64,000 bases of DNA from Lophius americanus (Eukaryota > Chordata > Actinopteri > Lophiiformes > Lophiidae), in NCBI GenBank assembly GCA_037951165.1, contig JBBDHG010000014.1, positions 6,650,001 through 6,714,000 of the forward strand, read 5' to 3'. Below, piece by piece: positions 1-9,423 of this stretch. The position numbers and the translations under genes are program-made. The notes under the pieces are model-generated. The model was given only the letters and a program-made list of their open reading frames with translations, was not told the origin of the DNA and searched no databases. Position 1 is the stretch's first letter. Each line of letters begins with the position of its first letter.

Positions 1-1038
1 CTGAGGAGGAGGGTGACTCACACACACTCTTGTCACTCTTAACAAGTTGCCAATCCTCATTCTCTTGTATCACTTCCCGTTGACCTCATTTTAGTAGCAC
101 AATCATAGGCGTCGTGTGCGTCTCTGAGACGTTGAGCAACAAATTGGATTTAAGACAGTTTAATGTAGTTTTTAAGCTACTTTTTTTAATATTCTTTTGG
201 GTATTGTGTGTGGAGTGATTGCTCGCTCACCTGTATGCTTTGAGCACAGGAGCTGGCTGTCTAACAGGGAATCCTCCAGATTCTGAGGCTTACTGGACGC
301 TGATGCATCTCAACAAGCCCAGATTCTGGGCTCTTGCCGGAGGCCTTTTCTGTCCATTCCCATGGACAGACAGGACCCAGCACATTGACTGATACAGCAC
401 TGAAGCCACCTCTAAATATGTGTCTAATACCACCTTAAACCCTAAATAACCCTATAACTCTTTTCAAACCATTGATCCTGTATTTAACCCTCCTCTGCAA
501 CATGCTCAAGCTATACCAATGACTTGTGAACCATTTCTAGCCTTTTTAACAACCAAAGTAAATTAAATCAAACTCCAGGTTGACCATAACGGTGTGTGTG
601 GAGTATTTATATTTATATTTGGGATTTGTATTTTATTCTGTTATATTGCTCTGTGTGCTCTTTGCTGCTGTAAACCTGCAGTTTCCCCGTCGTGGGACTA
701 GTAAAGGCTTATCTTATCTTATCTCCCAGGGACTCTCCATGGAAAAATCTCTAGCACCATCTACTGTGCTGGGGAAAAAAATGTTGTTATTCGTTAACCA
801 AAATGTTTGAAGTTTAAGTTGTGAAACAGTAATACTTGGCGTGCAAATATTCGTACAATAATTATAATGTTTGAATTTAGCTTTATAAAGCTAATTGAAC
901 GGAGAGGTGATCTGTATGAACCACACAGACGTTCAAAATGATCATTGAGCTACCACGATAGTATAGGTGTCACCTGAAGGACAACAATTCACCGTCCACA
1001 CCTTCTGACCGTGTTCTGTCATCTGCTTTCCACCGCAG
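1..1038. other. stard5 intron DNA before its first visible exon
   Basis: No coding exon is recognised here. The expected N-terminal part of the START domain (about 50 residues) was looked for and not found, so the earlier stard5 exons probably lie before the window. The only identifiable item is the LINE tail near 590-725, listed separately. Confidence 0.5.
590..725 (+). mobile_element. Rex1-type LINE 3' end fragment
   Basis: The stretch ends in 'gcagtttccccgtcgtggga', then 'ctagtaaagg' and a short TTATC-type repeat. The same 3' terminus closes the large Rex1 element at 22085-22155. Only the 3' end is present, as expected for a heavily 5'-truncated retrotransposed copy. Confidence 0.7.
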
Positions 1039-1171
1039 GTATAAGGGGGCAGGTTTCATCAGCGGCAGCCCGGAGAAAGTGTGGGAGTGTCTGAAACCAG
1101 TACCCAATGGGCTCAGAGTCACGTGGGATGATAACGTCAAAACTTTTGAGCTTCTGGACCAGATCACAGAG
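1039..1171 (+). CDS. stard5: stard5 exon A
   Basis: Acceptor 'ccaccgcag' before 1039 and donor 'gtgtgc' at 1172. The first base completes a codon from the missing upstream exon, then TAT AAG GGG starts YKGAGFISGSPEKVWECLKP. The exon ends in phase 0. Confidence 0.92.
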
Positions 1172-2104
1172 GTGTGCTACTTATAAAGTGTTCACTCCTA
1201 CCACTAGTTAGATTTTGGTATGTTGTACAGTTGCACTAGGGCTCGACAACAAAACCTTCAACGGCTGATCTAGTTGGGTCAAACCATGAGACGTACCATA
1301 TGTACAGTAAAATCTAAATAGGACCCCGTATCTCCCACAGGACGTCTCTATCTGCAGGACAGTCACACCGTCTGCAGCTATGGGCATCATCTCTCCACGA
1401 GACTTTGTCGATGTCATTTTAGTGAAGAAGTACGAAGACGGCACAATTTCATCAAATGGTGTGTAATGATTCTCGTCAGTTCTACCTATTTTATTTAGCA
1501 TTGTGGATCAGAGATGATCGGCTTAATGTTTCTGTTAAACGTGTGTCAAACCTGGTTGAAGTGTTTAAAGGAATAATGCATCTTTTAGGGAATTCCCTTC
1601 CTGACCTTGCTAAAGAGAGTTAAAAAGAAAATGTTCACATAGTCATCGATCAGAGCTACGGCTGTTATTAGCTATAGCATCATTACGAATGTGCCTCCCA
1701 ACAGAGGCTGCACAGGAGTTCTCATTGTTTACTCAAACAAAAGTGTCTATTTGTCCTGACAAACAGCCTCCAATGTGACACATCCCAGCTGTCCGCCGCA
1801 GTCGGGCTACGTGCGAGGATTCAACCATCCATGTGGATGTGTGTGTGTCCCTGTCTCAGGGTGGGTACACCAACACTGAAAACATGCAGCATGTATTCAT
1901 GGAGTTAAATTTAATTTTGTGAATCATACCAACTCCTGTGTTTCTCACTACAGAGAACCCAATAAGACGCAGGTATTCAGCTTTTTCCAGACAGACCTGG
2001 GTGGCCTCCTTCCTCGCTCCGTGGTCGACTCCTTCTTCCCCTCCAGCATGGCGGACTTCTACAGCAACCTGGCCAAGGCTGTAAAATCCATCAAGAACCG
2101 TTGA
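1039..2104 (+). CDS. stard5: STARD5, StAR-related lipid transfer protein 5 (3' part, four exons)
   Basis: STARD5 is a small soluble START-domain protein of the STARD4/5/6 group; family members carry cholesterol, oxysterols or bile acids in the cytosol. Four exons join in frame (1039-1171, 1341-1458, 1767-1860, 1954-2104) with GT-AG borders and give about the last 164 of about 213 residues. Recognisable STARD5 stretches are GLRVTWDDNVKTFELLDQIT, TPSAAMGIISPRDFVDVILV, KKYEDGTISSN, CPPQSGYVRGFNHPCGC and VVDSFFPSSMADFYSNL. The protein ends KSIKNR before TGA at 2102-2104. The START fold is complete from its second strand on, with no stop or frameshift. The start codon and first exons are outside the window. 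It faces il16 tail to tail, matching the mammalian gene order. Identity is confident. Ligand choice is family knowledge and cannot be read from the sequence. Confidence 0.94.
1341..1458 (+). CDS. stard5: stard5 exon B
   Basis: Acceptor 'tctcccacag' and donor 'gtgtgt'. It reads DVSICRTVTPSAAMG then ISPRDFVDVILVKKYEDG and ends in phase 1. The PRDFVD motif is typical of the STARD4/5/6 group. Confidence 0.92.
1767..1860 (+). CDS. stard5: stard5 exon C
   Basis: Acceptor 'ctgacaaacag' and donor 'gtgggt' at 1861. It enters with two bases and encodes a THPSCPPQSGYVRGFNHPCG segment followed by CVCVPVSG. The terminal GG joins the A at 1954 to make the Gly of SGEPNKT. Confidence 0.9.
1954..2104 (+). 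CDS. stard5: stard5 terminal coding exon
   Basis: Acceptor 'tttctcactacag'. It encodes EPNKTQVFSFFQTDLGGLLP, the long C-terminal START helix and a stop at 2102-2104. An ATG at 1919 in the same frame lies in the intron and is not the start. Confidence 0.93.
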
Positions 2105-3012
2105 CCCTGGACTTCAGAAATCGGAGGACATGGCCTACTTGAGGCCAAATATTGGTTTAATTTTAGCTAATGAGATCTAGATCTGATCCGCTGGTGTATG
2201 ACCTTTGTTTTTGTTTACACAATCTGAATGACATCTTCACCTCAGCAGATTATCGTTCCAGAACGATAACGACATTCCTCTCATACTTCATACCTCAACA
2301 TGCATGTTGCATGGTTCTTATTTGCACCCTGTTCTTGTAGTATTGACCCATACCTCATAGTTGTTGTTGGTGTTGTACTTGAAACAAAGTTTGACTCCTG
2401 TACACTCTGAACACCTCACTGCTGGGAAGGTTTCAGATTCCTTCTTCGAAAAGGATCATGTTTTTGTGATTGTATAGATTTCCCCTTTTTACCTGCCATT
2501 GTTTCCTTAAAGGCACTTCCTGTATTTGTTCATTCATCCATAGAAATTCCTCATGGAGTTTTCAGATTAGAACCAAACCAGCCTGCGTCCCATCTACTTA
2601 GGTCTCTTGCAATCATTTTTTGGAAAAAATAACTTTTTTTAAATCAGTTCACCCAAAAACAATGATGATCTCCTCACCTGACCTCATACTGGTGCGAGGT
2701 CAGGTGATGTGTTGAAGGTGAAGACCCCGGGGGCGAACAGATGTTTAATGTTTAACTGAATTGTTCTTTTAATTTGGACTGAGGTGAAATGGACAAAGGT
2801 TGATCACATGTTTTTAACTACTACAAGATAGAACTATTTTCAAGAAATGAGGTCACTGCATGAATACAAATATTTAGGATGTAATGATATGAGGCAGTTT
2901 TTCAGAAACTGATGATGAAAATAAGAACAGGGGGAAAAAAATTAAAACAAGTTGACCGCCTTCACACTGGTCTCCATCAATTTTCTGTATTCGCGGGGAA
3001 CAAAATAATAAA
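2105..3012 (+). other. stard5: probable stard5 3' UTR
   Basis: No long open frame follows the stop. The first AATAAA on this strand that I noted lies at 3007-3012, so the UTR may be about 0.9 kb. The UTR end is inferred from that signal alone. A hairpin at 2675-2706 lies inside it. Confidence 0.4.
2675..2706 (+). repeat. 11-bp perfect inverted repeat in stard5 3' UTR
   Basis: CACCTGACCTC (2675-2685) and GAGGTCAGGTG (2696-2706) are exact reverse complements with a 10-base loop. If transcribed with stard5 it would form a stable RNA stem-loop. No function is assigned. Confidence 0.6.
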
Positions 3013-4402
3013 AGGGCATCTATATTGCTTTTAACATCCCCCCTTTATATGTTGACTTTTGTTTGATTCTTTCCAGACGACCCGTGTGAACCGGGATCTC
3101 AGTCTGGATCAAACCCAACCATCTTTTTTTTTTGTGTTGTCAGTGCAGCTGGCAGATATTCAGATATTAGTCTGATTACATCACGCAACAGTTTTGATCT
3201 GGGTTCAAACAAGACGCTGCCCACTGAACTGGCTATGTTACCAGAGGAGTTAACACTGGTCTTTGCTGCTACAGCCTTGACCCAGAAATGTTATTTACTC
3301 ATTGGTTATTAATAGTAGAACTTTACCTGAATTACATAAAAGGAACCGAAAATAGCTGTATTAGAATAACCTTAGTGTCTTTGGACAAGTAAGACCTAAA
3401 ACAATCTATTTTAAGTGCCAGTACATTGTACCTGGGACTTTCTGGGAGTATCCTGGCCTGATTTTTGTTTAAGATATAAAGGCTTTAACATCATTTAATT
3501 AAAACAAATCAATTAATATGCTCAGAAAATCTTTTGATAACTACAGAATCATTCTGATAGAAATTCCACACACTCGTGTTATTCTACACAGTTAAGTTTT
3601 TTGGGGGTAGGACCAGGAGGATTATTTGGCACACTTGGATATGTGCCAAAAATGAGATTTTTGGGCCCAGAGCTGGATTTTGACTGAAAAATAACACTCA
3701 TGTCCACTAGGGGGTAGCTATATACAGACACTACAATCTTTGGCTGTGACAAACCAATATTATTTCAAGTTTTATCCAAATCTAGTGTACACAGTAAAAA
3801 GAGAAAAACTTGTCTACTGAACCGAGTAGTTTTATTGAAAATATGTTCAGGGAACAATGAAACCAAACTAAAATGTACATGCAAAGCAAACAGAAGTATA
3901 GTGACTACTGTTTAAAGATTATTATGATATAGTCTTTAAGGATCTTATTAAAGTTGGTTCTACAAATTATTATTATATTTACGTAGAGAGCCAAATATGG
4001 ACCCTCAGGCGAGAAGAAAAACAAAGAGCAAATAATGTATGTAATAATAAGAGATGAGGTCTGTCGGGCAATTAAAAAAAAAGATTTCTTTAATTAAATC
4101 CATCATATATATCTATCATATATTAGTAGTTGCCATTAAAAGCATCTAACATTTAAAATCATTGCATTTTGGTTTAAGTAAATCAATACATATATAGAAA
4201 CCTTTACAGGTCAACATTTTTTTTTAATATATATATTTATTACTATTTTTTTTATCTGTGAATGTATTCCTGTGCTTTGTGCCAAGAATGGTAACACAGT
4301 TTAAAGCTTAAAACTACATACAAATTGACCTTTTGGCATATTTGTATTATCTCTGTGTGTTATATATATCTTTAATTTTTGAACTGATACCTATTTCTCA
4401 TG
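3013..4402. other. AT-rich intergenic stretch, nothing recognised
   Basis: No exon, RNA gene or known repeat was recognised between the probable stard5 polyadenylation signal and the LINE tail at 4403. Confidence 0.4.
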
Positions 4403-4468
4403 GAAAGCACCTTGAGACAACTGTTGTTGTGAATTGGCGCTATATAAATAAAGATTGATTGATTGATC
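4403..4468 (+). mobile_element. fish LINE 3' tail fragment
   Basis: The sequence 'aaagcaccttgagacaactg' followed by 'gaattggcgctatataaata' and a GATT repeat is the common 3' terminus of a fish LINE family (L2-like, from memory). Only the end is present. Confidence 0.6.
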
Positions 4469-4765
4469 AAAGAGGGTAGGATCAAACTTGTGTGGAACGT
4501 CCAGACAAAACAAGACAAGGATGGGAGGACAGTAACTTCAGTGAGTGTAGTGGTTTTTGTTCCATGCACCCCTAGCCGGCCCAGAGCCTAAAGAATTCTG
4601 TGAACCAAAAACTGAGAGGCGTTGTTGACCTCAGACAATGGCTCGGCAGCCACTGATGATCCCAATCAAATGTCAATCAAAAAAAACTGCCCTTTTACGG
4701 GCAGAAACCTCGAGCAGATCCAAGACTCAGGGTCGACGGCCTACTGCCATGATCGGTCCGGTTTG

Positions 4766-4822
4766 AAGAAAAAAAGAGAGAGAGACAGAGAGAGAGTGAG
4801 AGAGAGAAAGAGAGAGACGTGT
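4766..4822 (+). repeat. GA-rich simple repeat
   Basis: An interrupted AGAGAG tract. It may belong to the 3' region of the adjoining minus-strand L2-type element. Confidence 0.6.
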
Positions 4823-4949
4823 GAGGAGAGATACAGACGGGGAAAAGAAGAAAAGAAATCAGCGGCAGCAGCAGGATCCCAGGTTGATAATTACATTAAT
4901 ATTAATGTAACATATAGTGATAGCTTATGGGGAAATACTATACAATAAT

Positions 4950-6383
4950 AATAATAATGATTACAACAATTATCATCATCATGAGCATCTTGTGATCAGT
5001 GGACATCGAGCAGGTCCACAGCAGCAGATGCAATCACCAACCATGTGACCTTACAGGGCGAGAAAACACAAAGACTCCAGGGAAGAAGTCAAGTTAGTAA
5101 CATGCATTAATCCATTTAACATGCATTAATCCATTTAACATGTATTAAACCATTTAACATGTATTAATCCAGTAACATGCATTAAAGTGAGAGAGGTGTA
5201 TAAAGAGGGACAGTGAGAGAGGAAGAGAGAAAAGCTCAGTGCATCATGGGAGATCCCCTATCAGTCAAAACCTATAGCAGCATAGCTAAGAGCTAGCTTA
5301 TGCCAGCATTCATTATAAAATTTATCGTAAAGGAAAGTTTTAAGCCTACTTTTAAATGTAGAGAGGGTGTCTGGCCCCCGAAGATGGTTCCACAGGAGAG
5401 GAGCCTGATAGCTGAATGGCCTCGTCCCCATTCTACTTCTGGAGACTCCGGGTACTACAAGTAACCCTGCATGCTAGGAGCGCAGAGTTCTGGTTGGACA
5501 ATATGGAGCTATGAGCTCCTTCAGATACGTTGGTTCTGACTGTTAAGGGCTTTGTACGTGAACAGAAGGATTTTGAATTTGATTCTAGATTTTACCGGGA
5601 GCCAATGAAGGGAAGCTGATACAGGAGAGATATGTTCTCTTAACCTGGTTCTGGTCAGCACACGTGCAGCAGCGTTCTGGATCAGCTGGAGGGGCTTCAG
5701 AGACTTATTTGGACTACCTGTTAGTAGAGTATCCAGCCTGGAAGTAACAAATGCATGAACTAACTTTTCTGCATCTTTTTGAGATGTCTTATTTTAGAAA
5801 TATTACGCAGATGAAAAAAACAGTCCTAGAAATTTGTTTTATGTGGGGGTCAAAGGTCATATCCTGATCAAAGATAACTCCCAGGTTCCTCACAGTTGTG
5901 CTGGACGCCAAGGTCATACCATCCAGAGTAGATATATCATCAGATAAATTATTTCTAAGGTGTTTGGGTCCCAACACAATAACTTCAATTTTATCTGAAT
6001 TTAATAATAAAAAGTTGCAGATCATCCAAGTCTTAATGTCTTTGAGACACACCTCTAAATTGGATAAGTGACTAGATTCACCTGGTTTCATTGATAAGTA
6101 CAATTGTGTGTCATCAGCATAACAGTGAAAGTTTATGGAGTGTTTCCTTATAATGTTCCCTAAAGGGAGCAAATATAATGTGAATAATATTGACCCAAGC
6201 ACAGATCCCTGGGGAACTCCGTGGGTAACTTTGCTATGTATGGAGGATTCATTGTCAACAGATACAAAATGAGATCTGCCACATAAATATGACTTAAACC
6301 AATTTAATGCAGTGTCGTTGATGCCATTTAGGTTTTCAAGTCTTTGTATTAGAATTTGGTGGTCAACAGTATCAAATACCTAG
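4950..6383 (-). mobile_element. L2-type LINE copy, 5'-truncated, RT fragment
   Basis: Read on the minus strand, the 5' end at about 6383 begins inside the reverse transcriptase at the FDTVDHQ motif A region. It continues through HGVPQGSVLGSILFTLYLLP and the catalytic YADDTQLYLSM (near 6100), then SSTTVRNLGVIFDQDMTFDP. The frame is lost at a run of seven A (5814-5820 on +), giving FFICVIFLK and a stop. Downstream homology continues without a frame (LQLIQNAAARVLTR-type sequence near 5650) into a 3' UTR. A 21-bp repeat at 5096-5188 sits at or near its 3' end; the exact 3' border is uncertain and could reach about 4600. It is dead as a coding element. A second copy of the family lies at 54480-56334 in the opposite orientation. 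Confidence 0.8.
5096..5188 (+). repeat. tandem repeat, about 21-bp unit
   Basis: The phrase 'aacatgcattaatccattt' recurs about four to five times with small changes (tgtattaa, accattta). It is probably within the 3' region of the L2-type element. Confidence 0.7.
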
Positions 6384-8520
6384 TATTCCTCAGAATCTCC
6401 CATTTGTTAAAAAAAAAATGTGTTTCAGAATAGGTGAAATGGATTAAAATTGGAAGGCAGGTGAGGCGTGAGAAAGCAGCATGGACGGCCACAGCACAAC
6501 ACTGTGCAACCAGCACCGCAACAACACTCCTCACCCCTCACCCAGCCCCCCAAGCTCTACAGTGAGACCTACTATTTGGATAAATAAATGGGTACATAAA
6601 TCTCTTATCTCTTTTCTTGTGTATGAATATGTCCTAAGCCAATGAAAGTGCAGAGAAGAATAGTTCTGGTTGAGCCTGAGCATCTTCTCCTCATTTGTCT
6701 CAGAGTGCATGAAGTTAATTTGAATGGAAATACTTTAATTTGATGCTGATTTAAAACACATTTAAACTTTGATTAATGTCTGTTACTAGTACTAGACAAT
6801 ATGATCAATATTGACCCTGATATTGAGGAGATATATTTCTGCACTAAATGAGATGAGTTACATTTCACAGGGTCAAATTAGAAATAGTTCAAACAAGCAA
6901 CTCTATAAATGTTGTATCAATGAATAAATAAAACCTAGATAAATAATTTAAAGCAGACAGTTCCAGGCTGTCATTACAAGCTAATTCAGAGTAGTAGTTA
7001 GATGTCCTCGCCAAACTTCATTAACTACTGCACCATCACAAAAGCCCTTTGTGAAAGCATAATGTGATTTTAGAGAGGCTGACGATGAAGATGGATGTAT
7101 GTGGGTGACAGGTGGTGGCTTAGGCCCCCAATCCTGTTTAGACGAGTTCCATAGATGGTCTGTGCTGCCTTGTTGACCCTTTTGAGTGTTCTAGCTCTAT
7201 TTGGTGTAGCTGGCAAGCCGCGCTGTGATGCACTATGTGCATAGACAAAAATTCATGGTGTCTCACTTTTATTTTTGCCAAATCTTTGACTGTAATTAAA
7301 AGTATGAAAACTTGATATTATCTACTTGTTACCAACCTTTATTAATCACCAGAACGAGGCCCACCCTCACACCAGTGATTTCTAGCTGGACCCCTCTAAA
7401 GAGTAATACAAACCTTTGCATCTGTAATGCCATGCCTAATATAATACTGCTGCTGACTATTGCCTAGTCGCACATCACTCTACTTTGAGCTCAATGATCT
7501 GTATTTATACAATTTCATTACATTATTAAGCCCTGCATTTTCAATTATTTTTTTCTATTGTTTTTCTTTTTAAACTCAGGGAGGGCTATTACGATTTCAT
7601 TTTTTGTTATCTTTAACATGAGCATAATGAAAATAAAGTATTGTATATTCATATACTCTATGGATGAGTGAGTACAACAATCTGGTCAACAAATAAAAAG
7701 ATCTTTCCTCTGAATAGGAGTGGTTCAATCCAGAAGTGGGCAGGGCTAAACATAACTATAATTAATATGGGTTGGTCCATTGCTGTAATTATTATAAAAT
7801 GACAGAACAGCCTCAAGGTTGAGCTTTAGACAAACAATTTTGATTGGAAGAGTCAGAGATTTGACATAAATTAACATAATTCAGATACTTTTATCTCGTC
7901 ACTAGTTCTAATCTTGATATTTTCGATTGAAATAATCCTTCTGTAAAATAAATGTGTTTTAGTTGACTTCTTGCTAAACAAATGTGTTCTCTAGCTTTGG
8001 ATGACAATATATTTTGTGGACAAATAGAAACCAAGTTCCTTCGTGACTTCAGTTCGAGTACAATAGAATTTACTCTTTAATTCTCTGAAATAACTTTATT
8101 TGTGTGCACAACTGAACAGGACATAGCAACATGGCATTGGGACGTTTGGATGTGGAGGACAGCACACGTTGACGCTGTTCAAAGGGAATACAACACAATC
8201 GACATTTTGACGTATCAGAGGAGTATCAGATTATCAGGAGCGTTGTTGCTATCTTGGAGTAGCCGGAAATGACAGCACCAACAAAAACCTGGTTTATATT
8301 TGTTGCTGCAGAATTTTTACTGTAATTTAAAAGATAAATCAGAATAACTTCGCTTAAATAGCTTCACAACCAAAATATTCTTTTTACGGACCAGCAATGC
8401 ATCTATCCTGAAAATCTGATTTAGAGACTCAACATTTGATGGAAATGTGACATCATCTCTAGCAGTGCCTCAGGGTTTATCAGGAGGACTGCTTTACTCC
8501 AAACTGTTTTATTGTATAAA
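6384..8520. other. intergenic DNA, no gene recognised
   Basis: AT-rich and without a convincing exon. Small open frames (for example 6349-6534 minus) lack codon bias and partners. Nothing else was identified. Confidence 0.4.
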
Positions 8521-8522
8521 CG

Positions 8523-8597
8523 TGGACTGTCATTGTAAGGGCCTTGATTATTTCACTGTAAGTACCTGGACTGTTACACTGTGTGAACCTGGACTGT
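8523..8597 (-). repeat. short inverted outpost of the 23-bp minisatellite
   Basis: About three degenerate units of the motif seen at 45.4-50.3 kb occur here in the opposite orientation ('ggactgttacactgtgtga', 'acctggactgt'). It lies between stard5 and il16. Confidence 0.65.
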
Positions 8598-9220
8598 CGA
8601 GAAATTTCAATCATTCATGAAGCTGCTGCCCCTCATGCCTCAAGGAAACAGAGAGTAGCACTTTGGTTTTGTAGCTGGTAGATTGCTGCAGGTGATATAA
8701 TAAACTTTTACCTCATTGAGGATCTCTCATCAACTATGGTAGGAAATAATGGGACGGAGGATGGAGGTACAGGATTCACTGGCAAACCAACACCCACCTT
8801 TCCCTCAGTGAGAACGCGTGATGGGGTTTTACCAGAAAGGCTCCAGGTGAGATACACCTGGATTTAGTGTAACCCGGATTGGTTCAAATCCAGTAACACC
8901 ACAAATAGACCTATAAATAATCAAAGGACTAAATAAAACCCCTTTGTGTCTTTGATTCTTTCTTTAGAAATTGTGCACCAAGAAGGCGAGTTGAAGCCGC
9001 CCTGAATGACGGTGCGTGGACTTTCCACCATTATCGCTCTTCATGGTTTGAATAGGAACCTGAGATGCTAATCTTCCAATCACAGTTTTGTTTTGCGTGG
9101 TCCTGGACATCATCCAGTTTTTTGAACAGCCGCTGCGTTTTGAGTCCATTTCTTCTTATTTATAATTTTCATTGTTTGTTTCATTTGTTACTGCTGCTTG
9201 TCTTCTTCTTCTCTGGTTCT
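8598..9220. other. DNA just beyond the il16 stop codon
   Basis: This would be il16 3' UTR and flank on the minus strand. A possible polyadenylation signal overlaps the stop codon itself (9220-9225). No further feature was recognised. Confidence 0.4.
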
Positions 9221-9225
9221 TTATT
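9220..9225 (-). promoter_or_regulatory. il16: AATAAA overlapping the il16 stop codon
   Basis: On the minus strand GAC AAA TAA AGA contains AATAAA across the stop codon (9221-9223). If used, the 3' UTR would be only a few tens of bases. Its use is not shown; a more distal signal may serve. Confidence 0.4.
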
Positions 9226-9423
9226 TGTCAGCAGCTCCCAGTAGCTGTGTCTCTGACTGGACGGAACCCGGACTCCTCCTCCTGATGACCGCTGTGACTG
9301 GTCCGTCAGACAAAGCCTTGATCAGGTTCCAGGCCTCAAAGCGAGTCATTTCCTGCAGAAGGACTCCTTGGACCTGCAACAGGTGGTCTCCCTGCTGCAG
9401 ACCACTCTGCTCTGCTGATCCAC
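9221..9423 (-). CDS. il16: il16 exon 28 (C terminus, PDZ4)
   Basis: GSAEQSGLQQGDHLLQVQGV, LLQEMTRFEAWNLIKALSDG and PVTAVIRRRSPG, ending LLGAADK with stop TAA at 9223-9221. TRFEAWNIIKALPDGPV is the human counterpart. The human CD4-contact motif RRKS appears as RRRS (9272-9283). Confidence 0.95.
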
